In this document: positions 33,660-43,935 of the stretch, piece by piece
Numbering within the stretch: the first letter of the stretch is position 1
Layout of the letters: the number at the start of each line of letters is the position of its first letter
From: Papillibacter cinnamivorans DSM 12816
Lineage (GTDB): Bacteria; Bacillota; Clostridia; Oscillospirales; Oscillospiraceae
Direction of reading: 5' to 3'
NCBI RefSeq assembly: GCF_900176335.1
Contig: NZ_FWXW01000002.1
Span: forward strand, 62,001-126,000
DNA: 64,000 bases
Position numbers and translations under genes: made by a program
Notes under the pieces: model-generated
Database searches by the model: none
Seen by the model: only the letters and a program-made list of their open reading frames with translations
Told to the model about the DNA's origin: nothing

Positions 33660-34988
33660 TCAGAATGCCGGGGCCGTCTCGTCGCCGGAGATCTTTTCCC
33701 GGATGATCTCCAGGGCCCGTCTGGACAGGGCGAGGTTTTTTTCCTTTTTTCCCCGGACTCTTTCTTCCAGAGGCGCCATGATGCCGAAATTCACGTTCAT
33801 GGGCTGAAAATGGGTAACGGTTTCATCGCTGATATAGCGGGCCAGCGCTCCGGTGGCGGTTTCTCTGGGCAGGTCCAGCGGCGGCATTTGAAGAATGCTC
33901 CTGGCCGCCTCAATCCCCGCCGCGAGTCCCGAAGCCGTGGATTCCACATAGCCCTCCACACCGGTGAGCTGCCCCGCGAAACGCACCCTGGGCTCTCTTC
34001 TGGCCTCATACCGGTGATTTAAAAGCCTCGGGGAATCCAGATACGTATTCCGGTGCATCACCCCGTAGCGCACGATCTGAGCGCTGTGGAGCGCGGGGAT
34101 CATGGAAAAAACACGCCGCTGCTCGGGAAAGGTCAGGTGGGTCTGAAACCCCACCAGATTATAGATGCTGCCGGCGGCGTTGTCCCGCCGGAGCTGCACC
34201 ACGGCGTATGGATCCCGGCCCGTTTTGGGGTCGGGAAGGCCCACGGGCTTGAGGGGCCCGTACCGCAGGGTGTCCCTCCCCCGGCGCGCCATAACTTCCA
34301 CTGGCATGCACCCTTCGAAGACCTTTCTGTCCTCAAAGCCGTGCACCTTTGCCTCCTGCGCCGCCGACAGCTCCCGGTGGAAAACCTCGTATTCCTCTTC
34401 GCTCATGGGACAGTTGATGTAATCCGCCCCTCCCCGCCCGTAGCGGGAGGCAAAATACGCCCTGTCCATGTCGATGCTCTCAAAGGTCACCAAAGGGGCC
34501 GCCGCGTCGTAAAAGTTCAGATACTCCGCTCCCCCGAAAAACGCACGGATAGCCTCCGACAGCGTCTGCGTGGTAAGCGGCCCCGTGGCGATGATCACCG
34601 GACCCTCCGGGGGTATTTCCGTGACCTCTCCGGTCTTTGTTTCAATGAGCGGGTGGCTCTTCACAGCCGCCGTGACGGCTCTGGAAAACCCCTCCCGGTC
34701 CACCGCCAGAGCGCCCCCCGCCTCCACCCGGTGTTCGTCCGCGCAGCGGAGGATCAGAGAACGCATCAGCCGCAGCTCTTCCTTTAAAAGCCCCACGGCG
34801 TTTTCCATCTGGTCGCTGCGCAGGGAATTGGAGCAGACCAGCTCCGCGAAGTGTTCGCTGGAATGGGCGGGCGTCATCCGCTCCGGCTTCATCTCCAGAA
34901 GCGTTACGGGCACTCCTCGCTGCGCCAGCTGCCAGGCCGCCTCGCAGCCTGCCAGGCCCGCGCCCGCCACCAGGACCTTGTCAACCAT
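33660..34988 (-). CDS. trmFO: tRNA m5U54 methyltransferase TrmFO (folate/FAD-dependent)
   Basis: TrmFO uses methylene-tetrahydrofolate and FADH2 to methylate U54 of the tRNA T loop. The 442-residue protein starts with the FAD fold VDKVLVAGAGLAGCEAAWQLAQRG. Other family blocks are PAHSSEHFAELVCSNSLRSD, VIIATGPLTT, INCPMSEEEYE, FEGCMPVEVMARRG, YNLVGFQT and the C-terminal MNVNFGIM. GGAGGAGAGA precedes the ATG inside topA, and the two genes overlap by 8 bases. The topA-trmFO pair is conserved in Bacillota. Confidence 0.97.
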   Translation of the reverse strand: MVDKVLVAGAGLAGCEAAWQLAQRGVPVTLLEMKPERMTPAHSSEHFAELVCSNSLRSDQMENAVGLLKEELRLMRSLILRCADEHRVEAGGALAVDREGFSRAVTAAVKSHPLIETKTGEVTEIPPEGPVIIATGPLTTQTLSEAIRAFFGGAEYLNFYDAAAPLVTFESIDMDRAYFASRYGRGGADYINCPMSEEEYEVFHRELSAAQEAKVHGFEDRKVFEGCMPVEVMARRGRDTLRYGPLKPVGLPDPKTGRDPYAVVQLRRDNAAGSIYNLVGFQTHLTFPEQRRVFSMIPALHSAQIVRYGVMHRNTYLDSPRLLNHRYEARREPRVRFAGQLTGVEGYVESTASGLAAGIEAARSILQMPPLDLPRETATGALARYISDETVTHFQPMNVNFGIMAPLEERVRGKKEKNLALSRRALEIIREKISGDETAPAF

Positions 34989-37353
34989 TCTCTCCTCCGG
35001 CCTTTCCGGACTTTTTCGCCGTCTTTTTCGGTGCAGAGGCGGTTTTTCCTTTGGCTTTCGGCGCCGCCTTGGCTTCGGTTTTGCCCGCCGCCTTTCCTTT
35101 CGTCCCGGCCGCTGTCTTCCCCGCAGTCTTTTTCGCCGCTTTCGCTTTGCTCCCTGCGGCCTTTTTCGCGCCCGCCGAACGGGTTTTTGCGGCTTCTTTG
35201 GGTTCGGTTTCCCCTTGCCCGGCGTTCTTTTCCGCTCCCTCGGTCTTCCTGCGGTATCCCCGCTTGTCCTCCGGGAGGAAATTGGGACAGGTTTCGTTAA
35301 TACAGAAGGGGCGTTTGAACCCCTTGCCTGATTTTTTAAACAGGGTATGGCCGCACTCCGGGCAGGTCTCCTTAACGGGAACGTCCCATGTCATGAAGGA
35401 ACACTCGGGGTTTTTCTCGCAGCCGTAATAGGCGAATCCTTTTTTCGAGGTCTTTTTCAGAATTCTTCCCCCGCAAAGCGGGCACTTCCCCGGCATTTCC
35501 ACCACGATGGGTTTGGTGAATTTGCACTCCGGGTATCCCGGGCAGGCCAGAAACCGGCCGAACCGGCCGGACTTGATAACCAGTTTTCTCCCGCACAGGT
35601 CGCAGGTCTCGTCGGTGACCTCGTCGGGAACCCGGATGCGCTCTCCGTTGAGATCCGTCTCCGCCTTCTTCATGGACGCGTCGAACCCCCGGTAAAACTC
35701 TTCCAGGATGGCCTTCCAGTCCCGCTTGCCCTCTTCCACGCCGTCCAGGCTCTCTTCCATCCGGGCGGTGAATTCGGTATCCACGATGTCTGTGAACTTT
35801 TGCTTCATGAGCCCCGTTACCACCTCTCCCAGAGGGGTGGAGCGCAGGTATTTTCCTTCCTTCGCCACATATTCCCGGTCCAGAATGGTGGATATGGTGG
35901 GCGCGTAGGTGCTGGGCCGGCCGATTCCCTTCTCCTCCATGGCCCGGATGAGAGAGGCCTCCGTATACCGAACCGGCGGCTGGGTAAAGTGCTGCTCCTT
36001 GGCAAGGCCGGCCAGAGCCACCGTCTCGCCCTCCTTCAAATCGGGGAGCGCCGACGCCTTATCTTCTTTTTCTTCGTCCTGACCTTCCTCGTAGACGGCC
36101 GTATATCCCGCAAAGCGGAGCGCCGAGTGGTTGGCCCGGAAACGGTATCCGGCCGACTCCACCTCCACGGCGACGCTGTCATATACCGCGTTTGCCATCT
36201 GGCTGGCCAGAAAACGGCTCCAGATGAGCTTATACAGCCTATACTGTTCGCTGGTGAGGTCTTTTTTCACGTCCTCCGGGGAAAGGTTTACGTTGCTGGG
36301 CCGGATCGCCTCGTGGGCGTCTTGGGCTCCCGCCTTGGTCTTGAAGCGCCGTGTGGACGGAGGATAGTACGCCTCTCCGTACCGGCCGAGGATCAGTGTT
36401 TTCGCTTCCCGAAGTGCTTCCTCGGAAATCCGGAGGGAATCCGTTCTCATATAGGTGATAAGACCCACGGTCCCCTCCCCGGAAATATCCACGCCTTCGT
36501 ACAGCTGCTGGGCCACTGACATGGTCCGCCTCGGCGTCATGTTCAGCTTCCGGGAAGCTTCCTGCTGCAGGGTGGAGGTGGTGAAAGGCGGGGCGGGAGA
36601 GCGCTGCTTGTCCGCCCGCTTGACGGATACGACCGTAAAAGGGGACTGCTTTACAGCCTCTGAGACTGCGTCCACTTCCCCTTCGTTTTTCAGTTCCAGC
36701 TTCTTTTTCGTGTTGCCGTAAAACCGGGCGGTAAACCTGCCCGGCTCGCCGATCCGGCTCAATTGCGCGTCCAGGGTCCAGTACTCCTCGGGAACGAATG
36801 CCCGGATCTCCTCCTCCCGGTCCACCACGATGCGCGTGGCCACCGACTGGACCCGTCCGGCGCTCAGGCCCCTGCGGATCTTTCTCCACAGAAGGGGGCT
36901 CAGCTGGTATCCCACGATCCGGTCCAGGATGCGCCGCGCCTGCTGGGCGTCGATCAGGTTCTGATCCAGCGCTCTGGGGGAGGCGATGCTGTCGTTTACC
37001 ACCTTCTTGGTGATTTCGTTGAAGGTAACCCGCTTTGTCTTTTCGTCCGGTAGCTCGAGAAGCTCCTTCAGGTGCCAGGAAATGGCCTCGCCCTCCCGGT
37101 CCGGGTCGGTGGCGAGATAAACCGTGCCGCTGCTTTTGGCGGCCCGGCTTAAATCCGCTATGACCTCTTCCTTGCCCTTGATAGGCTGATAATTCGGAAT
37201 GAATCCGCCCTCGATGTCCACTCCCATCGTGCTCTTGGGAAGATCCCGCAAATGCCCCATGCAGGCTTTGACCTTATAGCCGGTCCCCAGGTATTTCCCG
37301 ATGGTCTTAGCCTTTGCGGGGGATTCCACGATCACGAGATTTGTTTTCGCCAT
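34981..37353 (-). CDS. topA: DNA topoisomerase I
   Basis: Type IA topoisomerase that relaxes negative supercoils. With the ATG at 37353 (GGGAGGA upstream) it has 790 residues, starting MAKTNLVIVESPAKAKTIGKYLG (TOPRIM). YLATDPDREGEAISWHL carries the TOPRIM acidic residues. The active-site tyrosine is in GLITYMRTDSLRIS near residue 310. Three C-terminal zinc-finger units follow, beginning CDLCGRKLV, CPLCGGRIL and CPECGHTLF. The last ~85 residues are an Ala/Lys/Gly-rich basic tail. The frame continues upstream to 37434 without support. Confidence 0.97.
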   Translation of the reverse strand: MAKTNLVIVESPAKAKTIGKYLGTGYKVKACMGHLRDLPKSTMGVDIEGGFIPNYQPIKGKEEVIADLSRAAKSSGTVYLATDPDREGEAISWHLKELLELPDEKTKRVTFNEITKKVVNDSIASPRALDQNLIDAQQARRILDRIVGYQLSPLLWRKIRRGLSAGRVQSVATRIVVDREEEIRAFVPEEYWTLDAQLSRIGEPGRFTARFYGNTKKKLELKNEGEVDAVSEAVKQSPFTVVSVKRADKQRSPAPPFTTSTLQQEASRKLNMTPRRTMSVAQQLYEGVDISGEGTVGLITYMRTDSLRISEEALREAKTLILGRYGEAYYPPSTRRFKTKAGAQDAHEAIRPSNVNLSPEDVKKDLTSEQYRLYKLIWSRFLASQMANAVYDSVAVEVESAGYRFRANHSALRFAGYTAVYEEGQDEEKEDKASALPDLKEGETVALAGLAKEQHFTQPPVRYTEASLIRAMEEKGIGRPSTYAPTISTILDREYVAKEGKYLRSTPLGEVVTGLMKQKFTDIVDTEFTARMEESLDGVEEGKRDWKAILEEFYRGFDASMKKAETDLNGERIRVPDEVTDETCDLCGRKLVIKSGRFGRFLACPGYPECKFTKPIVVEMPGKCPLCGGRILKKTSKKGFAYYGCEKNPECSFMTWDVPVKETCPECGHTLFKKSGKGFKRPFCINETCPNFLPEDKRGYRRKTEGAEKNAGQGETEPKEAAKTRSAGAKKAAGSKAKAAKKTAGKTAAGTKGKAAGKTEAKAAPKAKGKTASAPKKTAKKSGKAGGENG

Positions 37354-37498
37354 GCTGTCCTCCCTGTGTCCTGAATATATAGAAGGAGAAAACGCAGTGT
37401 GTGCCCGCCGCGCTTCTCTGAAGTAAAATTCCATGGTATGGATGCGGTTCGGGGCATCAACCCGCAGCGGCCGAATCAGCCGTTACCGCGCTTCCGCC

Positions 37499-38743
37499 CT
37501 AATACCGGACGGGGGCCGTCGCCTCAAAGCGCTTGCCCTTGTGCTGACGGACCGTTCCCCGCACCTCCAGAAGAGTAAGCGCGGAAAGAGCTCTTGGCGC
37601 GGGGATCTGGGTTTCCTCTATGATCATGTCCACCTGCTTCGGTCCCTGGGACAGGGACAGGAGGATCTCCCGCTGGTCCTGGGTAAAAATACCCTCCGTC
37701 TTTAGGTCAATATAATCGCTTGCGTCTTCCTTGTCAACCTCTTTTTTCTCTCCCGTCTCCAGCCGGACCGCGGGACTTGCCACCTTCAGGTCGGCCTCTT
37801 CTCTGTAACGTCGCCCCCCGTATCCGGGCCCAAAAAGCTCCTGGTCGGGGCATTCCGTTATTTTATGAGGATACAGGGCAACATATTCCCGCAGCACGTC
37901 CCAGGCGCCGGTGACCAGAATGGCGCCCTCCTGGATCAGGCGGTTGGTGCCGGCGCTTTTGGGCGCGTCCACGTTTCCCGGGACGGCAAAGACGTCTCTC
38001 CCCTGCTCCAGGGCGGTGCGCGCGGTGATCAGTGCGCCGCTTCTCTCGGGAGCCTCCACGATTACGGTACCCAGGCACAGTCCGCTGATGATCCGGTTCC
38101 GTGCGGGAAAATTGCTCCGCAGCGCGGGCGTCCCGGGGGGATATTCGCTGAGGAGTCCTCCCCGGACGGAAATGTCCTCGTACAGGAAACGGTTTTCTCT
38201 GGGATAGACGATGTCCAGGCCGCAGCCCAGAACGGCCGCCGTGGGCGCTCCGGCCCGGAGCGCTCCCTTGTGAGCGGCGGTGTCCGCTCCCAGGGCCATG
38301 CCGGATACGATAAGGGCTCCGCTCCTGGCCAGCTGCCGTGCCAGCCGTTCGGCGGTGGACAGTCCGTATGGGGTGCACTCCCGCGTGCCCACCACGGCGA
38401 CGGCCACCTCTTCGTCAAAGGCAAAGACCTTTCCCTTGGTATACAGTACGCAGGGAGGGTCGTATATATTTTTGAGCCTGTCGGGGTATTCCGCGTCCTG
38501 CAGCGTGACGATCCGCTGGCCCGTCCGCTCGCACTCCCCCAGAATCCTGTCGGCATTGTCAAGCGCCTTGTCTCCGAGCGCACCCAGCGCCGCCTCGGAG
38601 ATGTCCGGGATCAGGCGGTATTCCCCGTCGTCCGCGTAATAGGCGTTTTCCGGGGTTCCGAAATGGTCAAGAATCCGAAGCTTCATGGCGCTTCCCACCC
38701 CGCGGAGCGTGGAGAGCCACAACCAGTATTTCAGTGACGACAC
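37499..38743 (-). CDS. dprA: DNA-processing protein DprA
   Basis: DprA loads RecA on incoming single-stranded DNA during transformation. The 414-residue protein has an N-terminal helical/SAM-like part, the Rossmann core VAVVGTRECTPYGLSTAERLARQLARSGALIVSGMALGADTAAHKGAL, the ENRFLYEDI and GTVIVEAPERSGALITARTALEQGRDVFAVPG blocks, and a C-terminal winged-helix region (about 345-410). The start is GTG at 38743. dprA-topA-trmFO is the common Bacillota order. No other competence gene is in the window. Confidence 0.95.
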   Translation of the reverse strand: MSSLKYWLWLSTLRGVGSAMKLRILDHFGTPENAYYADDGEYRLIPDISEAALGALGDKALDNADRILGECERTGQRIVTLQDAEYPDRLKNIYDPPCVLYTKGKVFAFDEEVAVAVVGTRECTPYGLSTAERLARQLARSGALIVSGMALGADTAAHKGALRAGAPTAAVLGCGLDIVYPRENRFLYEDISVRGGLLSEYPPGTPALRSNFPARNRIISGLCLGTVIVEAPERSGALITARTALEQGRDVFAVPGNVDAPKSAGTNRLIQEGAILVTGAWDVLREYVALYPHKITECPDQELFGPGYGGRRYREEADLKVASPAVRLETGEKKEVDKEDASDYIDLKTEGIFTQDQREILLSLSQGPKQVDMIIEETQIPAPRALSALTLLEVRGTVRQHKGKRFEATAPVRY

Positions 38744-38827
38744 ATCCTTGACCCCCTAGCCTTCCGAAGAATTCAAATGTTTGGGTGCGGTTGGGTGTTG
38801 CCGGCGGCGGTCGATATACTATTACTA

Positions 38828-39592
38828 TTATAGAATATCCTTGTTCATTTCCCACATCAAAATCGCGGCGGCCACCGCTGCATTCAGAGATTCACAGCGG
38901 CCTGCCATGGGGATTTTGACGCATCCCCGGCACAGGGCCCTGGCCTCCCGGGAAATGCCGGACCCCTCGCTTCCCACCACCGCGGCTGCCCTTTGAAGCT
39001 TCACGGCTCTCACATCCTCGGCGTCCGCGTCCAGCGCGGCGGCATACAGGGAAATCCCGTTTTCCAGTGAAAATTGCTTGAGTTCCGGGTAGCCCATTTC
39101 CGACAGCGGCATGCGGAAGACGGCGCCCATGGTTGCCCGCACGGTTTTGGGGTTATACGGGTCGGCACAGCCCGGCAGAAGGATGACCCGGTCCATGCCG
39201 AAGGCGTCCGCCGTCCGGAGAACGGTGCCCAGATTTCCCGGGTCCTGAATCCCCTCCAGTACGATGAGCCTGTCCCGTCCTTCCCCGTCCTTCATGGGCC
39301 ATTCGGGAATACGGCAGGCAAACAGGACGCTTTGGGGATTTTGGAGGGGAGAAACCGAGCGTAATAGCTCTCCCGGAACCGAAATGACCCGCGCGCTCCC
39401 GGAGATCTCCGGCAGCGATTCCAGTTCCGACGTAACAACGGCCGTAATCTCCGCCTTCCACTTCATGGCCTCCTCCAGCAGCTTCCCGCCGTCGCAGAGA
39501 AACTCGCCCTGCTTCCCGCGGTAGCCCCTGTCGGCGCCCAGCTTTCGGATATGTGTCAAAAGGGGATTTGTCCTGGAAGTAATCCGCTCCAT
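38828..39592 (-). CDS. TrmH/SpoU-family RNA 2'-O-methyltransferase
   Basis: This 254-residue knotted (SPOUT) methyltransferase probably acts on 23S rRNA. The N-terminal substrate-binding part starts MERITSRTNPLLTHIRKL. SPOUT motif 1 is LEGIQDPGNLGTVLRTADAFG, motif 2 VVGSEGSGIS and motif 3 IPMAGRCESLNAAVAAAILMWE. The frame is open to 39646; the ATG at 39592 has GGGAGGGGAAGGG upstream. It precedes dprA on the same strand with an 84-base gap containing a TATAATAGTAATAG stretch of uncertain role. The exact nucleotide modified cannot be told. Confidence 0.9.
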   Translation of the reverse strand: MERITSRTNPLLTHIRKLGADRGYRGKQGEFLCDGGKLLEEAMKWKAEITAVVTSELESLPEISGSARVISVPGELLRSVSPLQNPQSVLFACRIPEWPMKDGEGRDRLIVLEGIQDPGNLGTVLRTADAFGMDRVILLPGCADPYNPKTVRATMGAVFRMPLSEMGYPELKQFSLENGISLYAAALDADAEDVRAVKLQRAAAVVGSEGSGISREARALCRGCVKIPMAGRCESLNAAVAAAILMWEMNKDIL

Positions 39593-39667
39593 GGTTGTCC
39601 CTTCCCCTCCCGGTAACGCGCCTTCTCTTTGAAAAGTAATGCGCAAAACGGGAGAGTTTCCTTTTTG

Positions 39668-40321
39668 TTATTCCTCCTGGGAAATGTTCAGCGCCTCGTG
39701 GGTGCCCACGGCAAACAGCACGTCCCCGGGCTTCACCTCGTAGTCCGCCTGTGGGGAAATCTGTACGCCGTCCGTCCCGCTGCTGCGTACAGCGATGATA
39801 TTGATACCGTATCTCACCCGGATGTTCAGCTCCCGGATGCTTTTTCCGAACCAGTGCTTCGGCGCGGAAATTTCCGCGATGCTGTAATCGTCGGACAACT
39901 CGATCAGATTGAGTATGTTGGAAGAGGACAGGTTGTGGGCCAGCTTCACTCCGGAGTCGTGCTCGGGGAATACAACCAGATCCGCGCCGATTTTTTGCAG
40001 AAGCTTCATATGCACGGAACTTTGGGCTTTGCAGATAATCTCCTTGATTCCCATTTCCTTCAGGATCAAAGTCGCCATGACGCTGTCGGATATGTCGCTT
40101 CCGATGGCGACGATGGCGCAGTCGTAATTTCGGACGCCCAGGGACTTTAAGACCGCCTCGTCCTTGGCGTCGCCCACCACCGCATGGGTCACGCGGTCGG
40201 CGATCCGCTGTATGTTTTCTTCGCTGTCGTCAATGGCCAGCACTTCATGGCCCAAAGAGCACAGCTCCTCTGCCACCGCGGCTCCGAAGCGTCCGATTCC
40301 GATTACCACATAGGATTTCAT
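39668..40321 (-). CDS. ktrA: Potassium uptake protein KtrA (RCK/TrkA-N subunit)
   Basis: This 217-residue cytoplasmic gating ring subunit binds nucleotide and opens the KtrB channel. The RCK N domain has YVVIGIGRFGAAVAEEL at 4-20 and the ribose-binding acidic end VLAIDDSEENIQ. The RCK C domain (about 135-215) ends LFAVGTHEALN and is a candidate cyclic-di-AMP site. The ATG at 40321 is chosen over 40339 because GGAAAGGAAAG lies just before it. It follows ktrB by 28 bases. Confidence 0.95.
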   Translation of the reverse strand: MKSYVVIGIGRFGAAVAEELCSLGHEVLAIDDSEENIQRIADRVTHAVVGDAKDEAVLKSLGVRNYDCAIVAIGSDISDSVMATLILKEMGIKEIICKAQSSVHMKLLQKIGADLVVFPEHDSGVKLAHNLSSSNILNLIELSDDYSIAEISAPKHWFGKSIRELNIRVRYGINIIAVRSSGTDGVQISPQADYEVKPGDVLFAVGTHEALNISQEE

Positions 40322-40349
40322 ATAGTCTTTCCTTTCCATAATCCGGCCG

Positions 40350-41741
40350 TCAGCCGATCAGAACGTCGCACTGCGGGTACTTGATCTTTGCCGGATAGCT
40401 GGTGCGCATCATCAGCGCGATTCCGAAAGTGGTGACGCCCACCCTCCCCAGATACATCAGCCCGATCAGCACGATTCGTGAAACTGCCCCCAGAGTGGGG
40501 GTGATGCCCGTGGTGAGACCCACGGTGCAGAATGCGGATACGCTTTCAAAAATTGCCTTGGTAAATGACACGTTTTCTCCCGTTGAAAGAAACAGCGCGC
40601 CCACGAGGCACAACGACAGGGCCAGAAACGCGATGGTTATGGCGCTGAGGGCCTTGCTGGGAGAAATGGTGCGCTCGAACACGGTGATCTGTCCTTTCCC
40701 CTTCAGCGTGCTGATCACGGTCAGAAGCAGAACGCACATGGTCACGGTCTTGATGCCGCCCGCCGTGGATCCGCTGGACCCGCCGATAAACATGAGGATC
40801 ATGGTGACGATCTTGGAGGCTTCCGCCATACCGTTCTCGTCGATGGTGTTGAATCCCGCCGTTCTGGAGGTGATGGACTGGAAGAAGGATGCCATAATCT
40901 TTTGCCAGACTGGCATGTCCGCCATGGTTGCGGAGTTGTCACTCTCCAGTAAAAAAATACACAATGCGCCCGCAAGAATGAGCACCGCCGTAGTGACCAG
41001 AACCAGCTTGGTATAGACATGCAGGTTTCGGAGCTTTCTCGCCCGGTACACGTCCTCCCACACAAAAAATCCCAGGCCGCCGATTACAATCAGGCACATC
41101 GCGGTGATGCAGACCGCCGGGTTGCCGGAATACCATATGAAACCCGTATATGCTCCTCTGCTTCCCATAAGGTCGAAGCCGGCATTGCAGAAGGCGGAAA
41201 TGGAATGGAACACTCCCCGCCAGATGCCTCCGCCCAGCCCGAAGTCCGGGACAAAGCAAATGGAGAAAATAACGGCGCCTATCAGCTCAAAGAGAAATGT
41301 GCCCACCAAAATGTGCTTCATGATGCGCACCACGCCCGTAAGCTCGTTGAGGCTCAGGGACTGAGCCATGGCAAGCCTTTGCCGCAGGCCGATCTGCCGC
41401 CGCATGGCAAAGAAAAACAGGGAAACGATGCTCATGAAGCCGAGACCGCCGATCTGGATCAGCAGCAGGATCACGGTCTGGCCGAAAACCGTCCAGTAAG
41501 TATCGGTATCCACCACCACCAGACCTGTCACGCAAGTGGCGGAAGTCGCCGTGAACAGCGCCGTGAGAAAATTCGTAGTCTCCCCGCTCTTTGCGGATAT
41601 GGGCAGCATCAGCAGCAGGGCTCCCGCCAGAATAATTCCCAGAAAGCCCAGAACAATCAGCCGCGTGGTGTTCTGACCCTTCTTCTGGTGAAGGGTCATT
41701 GTCAGGTGGAGAAAAAACCGCCTGCCCAAAGTCAGTTTCAT
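40350..41741 (-). CDS. ktrB: Potassium uptake protein KtrB/TrkH family
   Basis: This 463-residue membrane subunit of the K+ uptake system has four pore-loop repeats, visible as TATSATCVTGLVVVDT, AFCNAGFDLMG, SRTAGFNTID and AFCTVGLTTGITP, each with a selectivity glycine. The N-terminus is basic and cytoplasmic. The ribosome-binding site is weak (GGGAAAGGAATAAG, far from the ATG), so an alternative start such as the ATG 14 codons later is possible. With KtrA it forms a two-gene operon. Confidence 0.95.
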   Translation of the reverse strand: MKLTLGRRFFLHLTMTLHQKKGQNTTRLIVLGFLGIILAGALLLMLPISAKSGETTNFLTALFTATSATCVTGLVVVDTDTYWTVFGQTVILLLIQIGGLGFMSIVSLFFFAMRRQIGLRQRLAMAQSLSLNELTGVVRIMKHILVGTFLFELIGAVIFSICFVPDFGLGGGIWRGVFHSISAFCNAGFDLMGSRGAYTGFIWYSGNPAVCITAMCLIVIGGLGFFVWEDVYRARKLRNLHVYTKLVLVTTAVLILAGALCIFLLESDNSATMADMPVWQKIMASFFQSITSRTAGFNTIDENGMAEASKIVTMILMFIGGSSGSTAGGIKTVTMCVLLLTVISTLKGKGQITVFERTISPSKALSAITIAFLALSLCLVGALFLSTGENVSFTKAIFESVSAFCTVGLTTGITPTLGAVSRIVLIGLMYLGRVGVTTFGIALMMRTSYPAKIKYPQCDVLIG

Positions 41742-41842
41742 AGGATGTATATCTTATTCCTTTCCCAAACTCCCCGTCCGTCCGTGCCTGTCCTTGAGGC
41801 GATGCCTCCGGATCTTCGGGAAGGTCCTGCCGTGTTTCCGGC

Positions 41843-41878
41843 GAAAACAGCACACCCGGTTTTGCTCCGGGTGTGCTG
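41843..41878 (-). terminator. Terminator after lysS
   Basis: A 12-bp perfect stem (41848-41859 with 41867-41878, 7-base loop) is followed on the minus strand by TTTTCGCC. It sits 47 bases past the lysS stop, between it and ktrB. Confidence 0.85.
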
Positions 41879-41925
41879 CCGAATGTGCATATCCCCGAAG
41901 CAACAGTCTGGAACGCCGTAAGAAC

Positions 41926-43425
41926 TCACTGCTCCAGCGGCTTCATTGTCGGGAACAATATCACATCTCTGATCGATGCGCTGTCCGTCAGGAGCATGAC
42001 CAGCCGGTCGATCCCGATTCCGCATCCCCCCGTGGGAGGAAGGCCGTATTCCAGCGCCGTTATATAATCTTCATCCATCATTCCTGCTTCTTCGTCCCCC
42101 GCCTCCCGGAGTCTTACCTGGCGGAGAAACCGTTCCCGCTGGTCCACGGGGTCGTTCAGCTCGGAGAAGGCGTTTGCCATCTCCCTGCGGGTGATAAACA
42201 GCTCGAACCGCTGCGTCAGCCTCGGATCCCAGGGGCACCGCTTGGCCAGCGGGGAAACCTCCACCGGATGGTCCAGAATGAAGGTCGGCTGAAGAAGCTT
42301 ATCCTCCACTTTCTCGTCAAAGCAACGGTACAGAAGATCTCCCCAGGTATCGGTGCCCTTCACCGGCAAGCCGATTCCCTTTACAGCGTCCCGTGCTTCC
42401 TCGCTGCCGGAAAATGTCTGAAAATCCAAACCAGTGTGTTCTTTTACCGCTTCCGCCATGGTCAGGCGCTTCCATGGACCCGTGAGGTCCACTTCCTCGC
42501 CCTGGTAAGATAGTTTCGTCGTCCCCAGGATATCCCGGGCTGCGTTGGTGATGAGCTCCTCGGTCATGTCCATCATATCGTGATAATCCGCGTATGCCTG
42601 ATAAAACTCTACCGTTGTGAACTCCGGGTTGTGCTTCGGGTCCATTCCCTCGTTCCGGAAAAGTCTTCCCACCTCATAGACCCGCTCCAGACCGCCCACC
42701 ACCAGGCGCTTGAGATGAAGCTCGGTGGCGATCCGCATGTACATGTCGATGTCCAGCGTGTTGTGGTGGGTGATGAAAGGCCGGGCGTTGGCGCCCCCGG
42801 AAATGGTGTTGAGCACCGGGGTCTCCACCTCCAGGTACCCCTTCCCGTCCAGATAATTCCGGACGGCGCGGATCACCTTGGTCCGGATTTCGAAAATCCG
42901 CCGTACCTCCGGGTTCACGATCAGATCCACATACCGCTGCCGGTAACGCAACTCCTGATCCTTCAGGCCGTGGAACTTTTCCGGCAGGGGCAGCAGCGAC
43001 TTGGAGAGAAGCTGAATGGACTGCACGTGGATCGTGACCTCTCCCATGCGGGTTTTGAACACGTACCCCGTGACGCCCAGAATATCGCCGATGTCGTACT
43101 TTTTAAATGAAGCGTAGCCTTCTTCTCCCAGCTCGTTGACTCGGACATAGAGCTGGATTCTCCCCTGTCCGTCCTGCAGATCGCAGAAAAAAGCCTTTCC
43201 CATATTGCGGCGGCTCATAATCCGCCCCGCTACGGAAACGGTCTGGTTCTCCATCTGTTCGAACCGCTCTTTGATCTCTTTGCTGGAGCTGGTCTGGGTA
43301 AACTGAGTTATGGTAAAAGGATCCTGCCCGCCCTCCTGCAGCTCCTTCAGCTTGTCGCGCCGGATCTGCAGGATTTCCGACAGGTCCTGCTCCGGTGAAG
43401 CCGCCTCATTGGTGAATTCCGGCAT
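41926..43425 (-). CDS. lysS: Lysyl-tRNA synthetase (class II)
   Basis: The 499-residue class II LysRS has an N-terminal OB anticodon-binding domain ([24 protein letters not shown]). The class II core follows with motif 1 near [15 protein letters not shown], motif 2 [26 protein letters not shown] and motif 3 [23 protein letters not shown] precedes the ATG. It follows greA by 36 bases; greA-lysS is a conserved pairing in Bacillota. Confidence 0.97.
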   Translation of the reverse strand: MPEFTNEAASPEQDLSEILQIRRDKLKELQEGGQDPFTITQFTQTSSSKEIKERFEQMENQTVSVAGRIMSRRNMGKAFFCDLQDGQGRIQLYVRVNELGEEGYASFKKYDIGDILGVTGYVFKTRMGEVTIHVQSIQLLSKSLLPLPEKFHGLKDQELRYRQRYVDLIVNPEVRRIFEIRTKVIRAVRNYLDGKGYLEVETPVLNTISGGANARPFITHHNTLDIDMYMRIATELHLKRLVVGGLERVYEVGRLFRNEGMDPKHNPEFTTVEFYQAYADYHDMMDMTEELITNAARDILGTTKLSYQGEEVDLTGPWKRLTMAEAVKEHTGLDFQTFSGSEEARDAVKGIGLPVKGTDTWGDLLYRCFDEKVEDKLLQPTFILDHPVEVSPLAKRCPWDPRLTQRFELFITRREMANAFSELNDPVDQRERFLRQVRLREAGDEEAGMMDEDYITALEYGLPPTGGCGIGIDRLVMLLTDSASIRDVILFPTMKPLEQ

Positions 43426-43461
43426 TGCCCTTCCTCCTAAGTAGCTCTGATACGGTTTTTG

Positions 43462-43935
43462 TTACTTCTGTATATTGTCGATGCGATATTTGATAATACC
43501 GGCGGGTACTTCAATGGAGACCTCCTGGCCGATCCTGCCGCCCACGAGCCCCTTGCCAAAGGGGGACTCCTCGGAGATCCTGCCGTTCATGGGGTCCGCC
43601 TCCTGGGAGCCTACGATCTGATACTCTTCCGTCTCCCCGGCGTCCAGGTCGGTTACCACCACCCGGCTGCCCACGCTGACCCTGTCGGTGGGAATTTCGC
43701 TGTCGTCGATGACCACGGCGTGGGCCAGGATATTCTCCACCTCCGCGATGCGGGAATAAAGCTTCCCCTGCTCGTTTTTCGCCTCGTCGTATTCGCTGTT
43801 CTCCGACAGATCTCCGAAGGAGCGAGCCTCCTTGATCTGATCGGAAATTTCTTTTTCGCGCACAGTCTTCATATAAACCAATTCTTCGGTCAGTTCCTTC
43901 AAACGTGCCGGACTGAGCTTATACTCTTTCTGCAT
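43462..43935 (-). CDS. greA: Transcription elongation factor GreA
   Basis: GreA stimulates transcript cleavage in backtracked RNA polymerase. With the start at 43935 it has 157 residues: an N-terminal coiled coil (SPARLKELTEELVYMKTVREKEISDQIKEARSFGDLSENSEYDEAKNEQ) with the functional DLSENSEYDEAK tip, and a C-terminal FKBP-like domain (VGSQEADPMNGRISEESPFGKGLVG). The frame is open to 44079 in a long leader; AGAGGAAAGAG places the start at 43935. It is transcribed from a consensus promoter about 245 bases upstream. Confidence 0.96.
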   Translation of the reverse strand: MQKEYKLSPARLKELTEELVYMKTVREKEISDQIKEARSFGDLSENSEYDEAKNEQGKLYSRIAEVENILAHAVVIDDSEIPTDRVSVGSRVVVTDLDAGETEEYQIVGSQEADPMNGRISEESPFGKGLVGGRIGQEVSIEVPAGIIKYRIDNIQK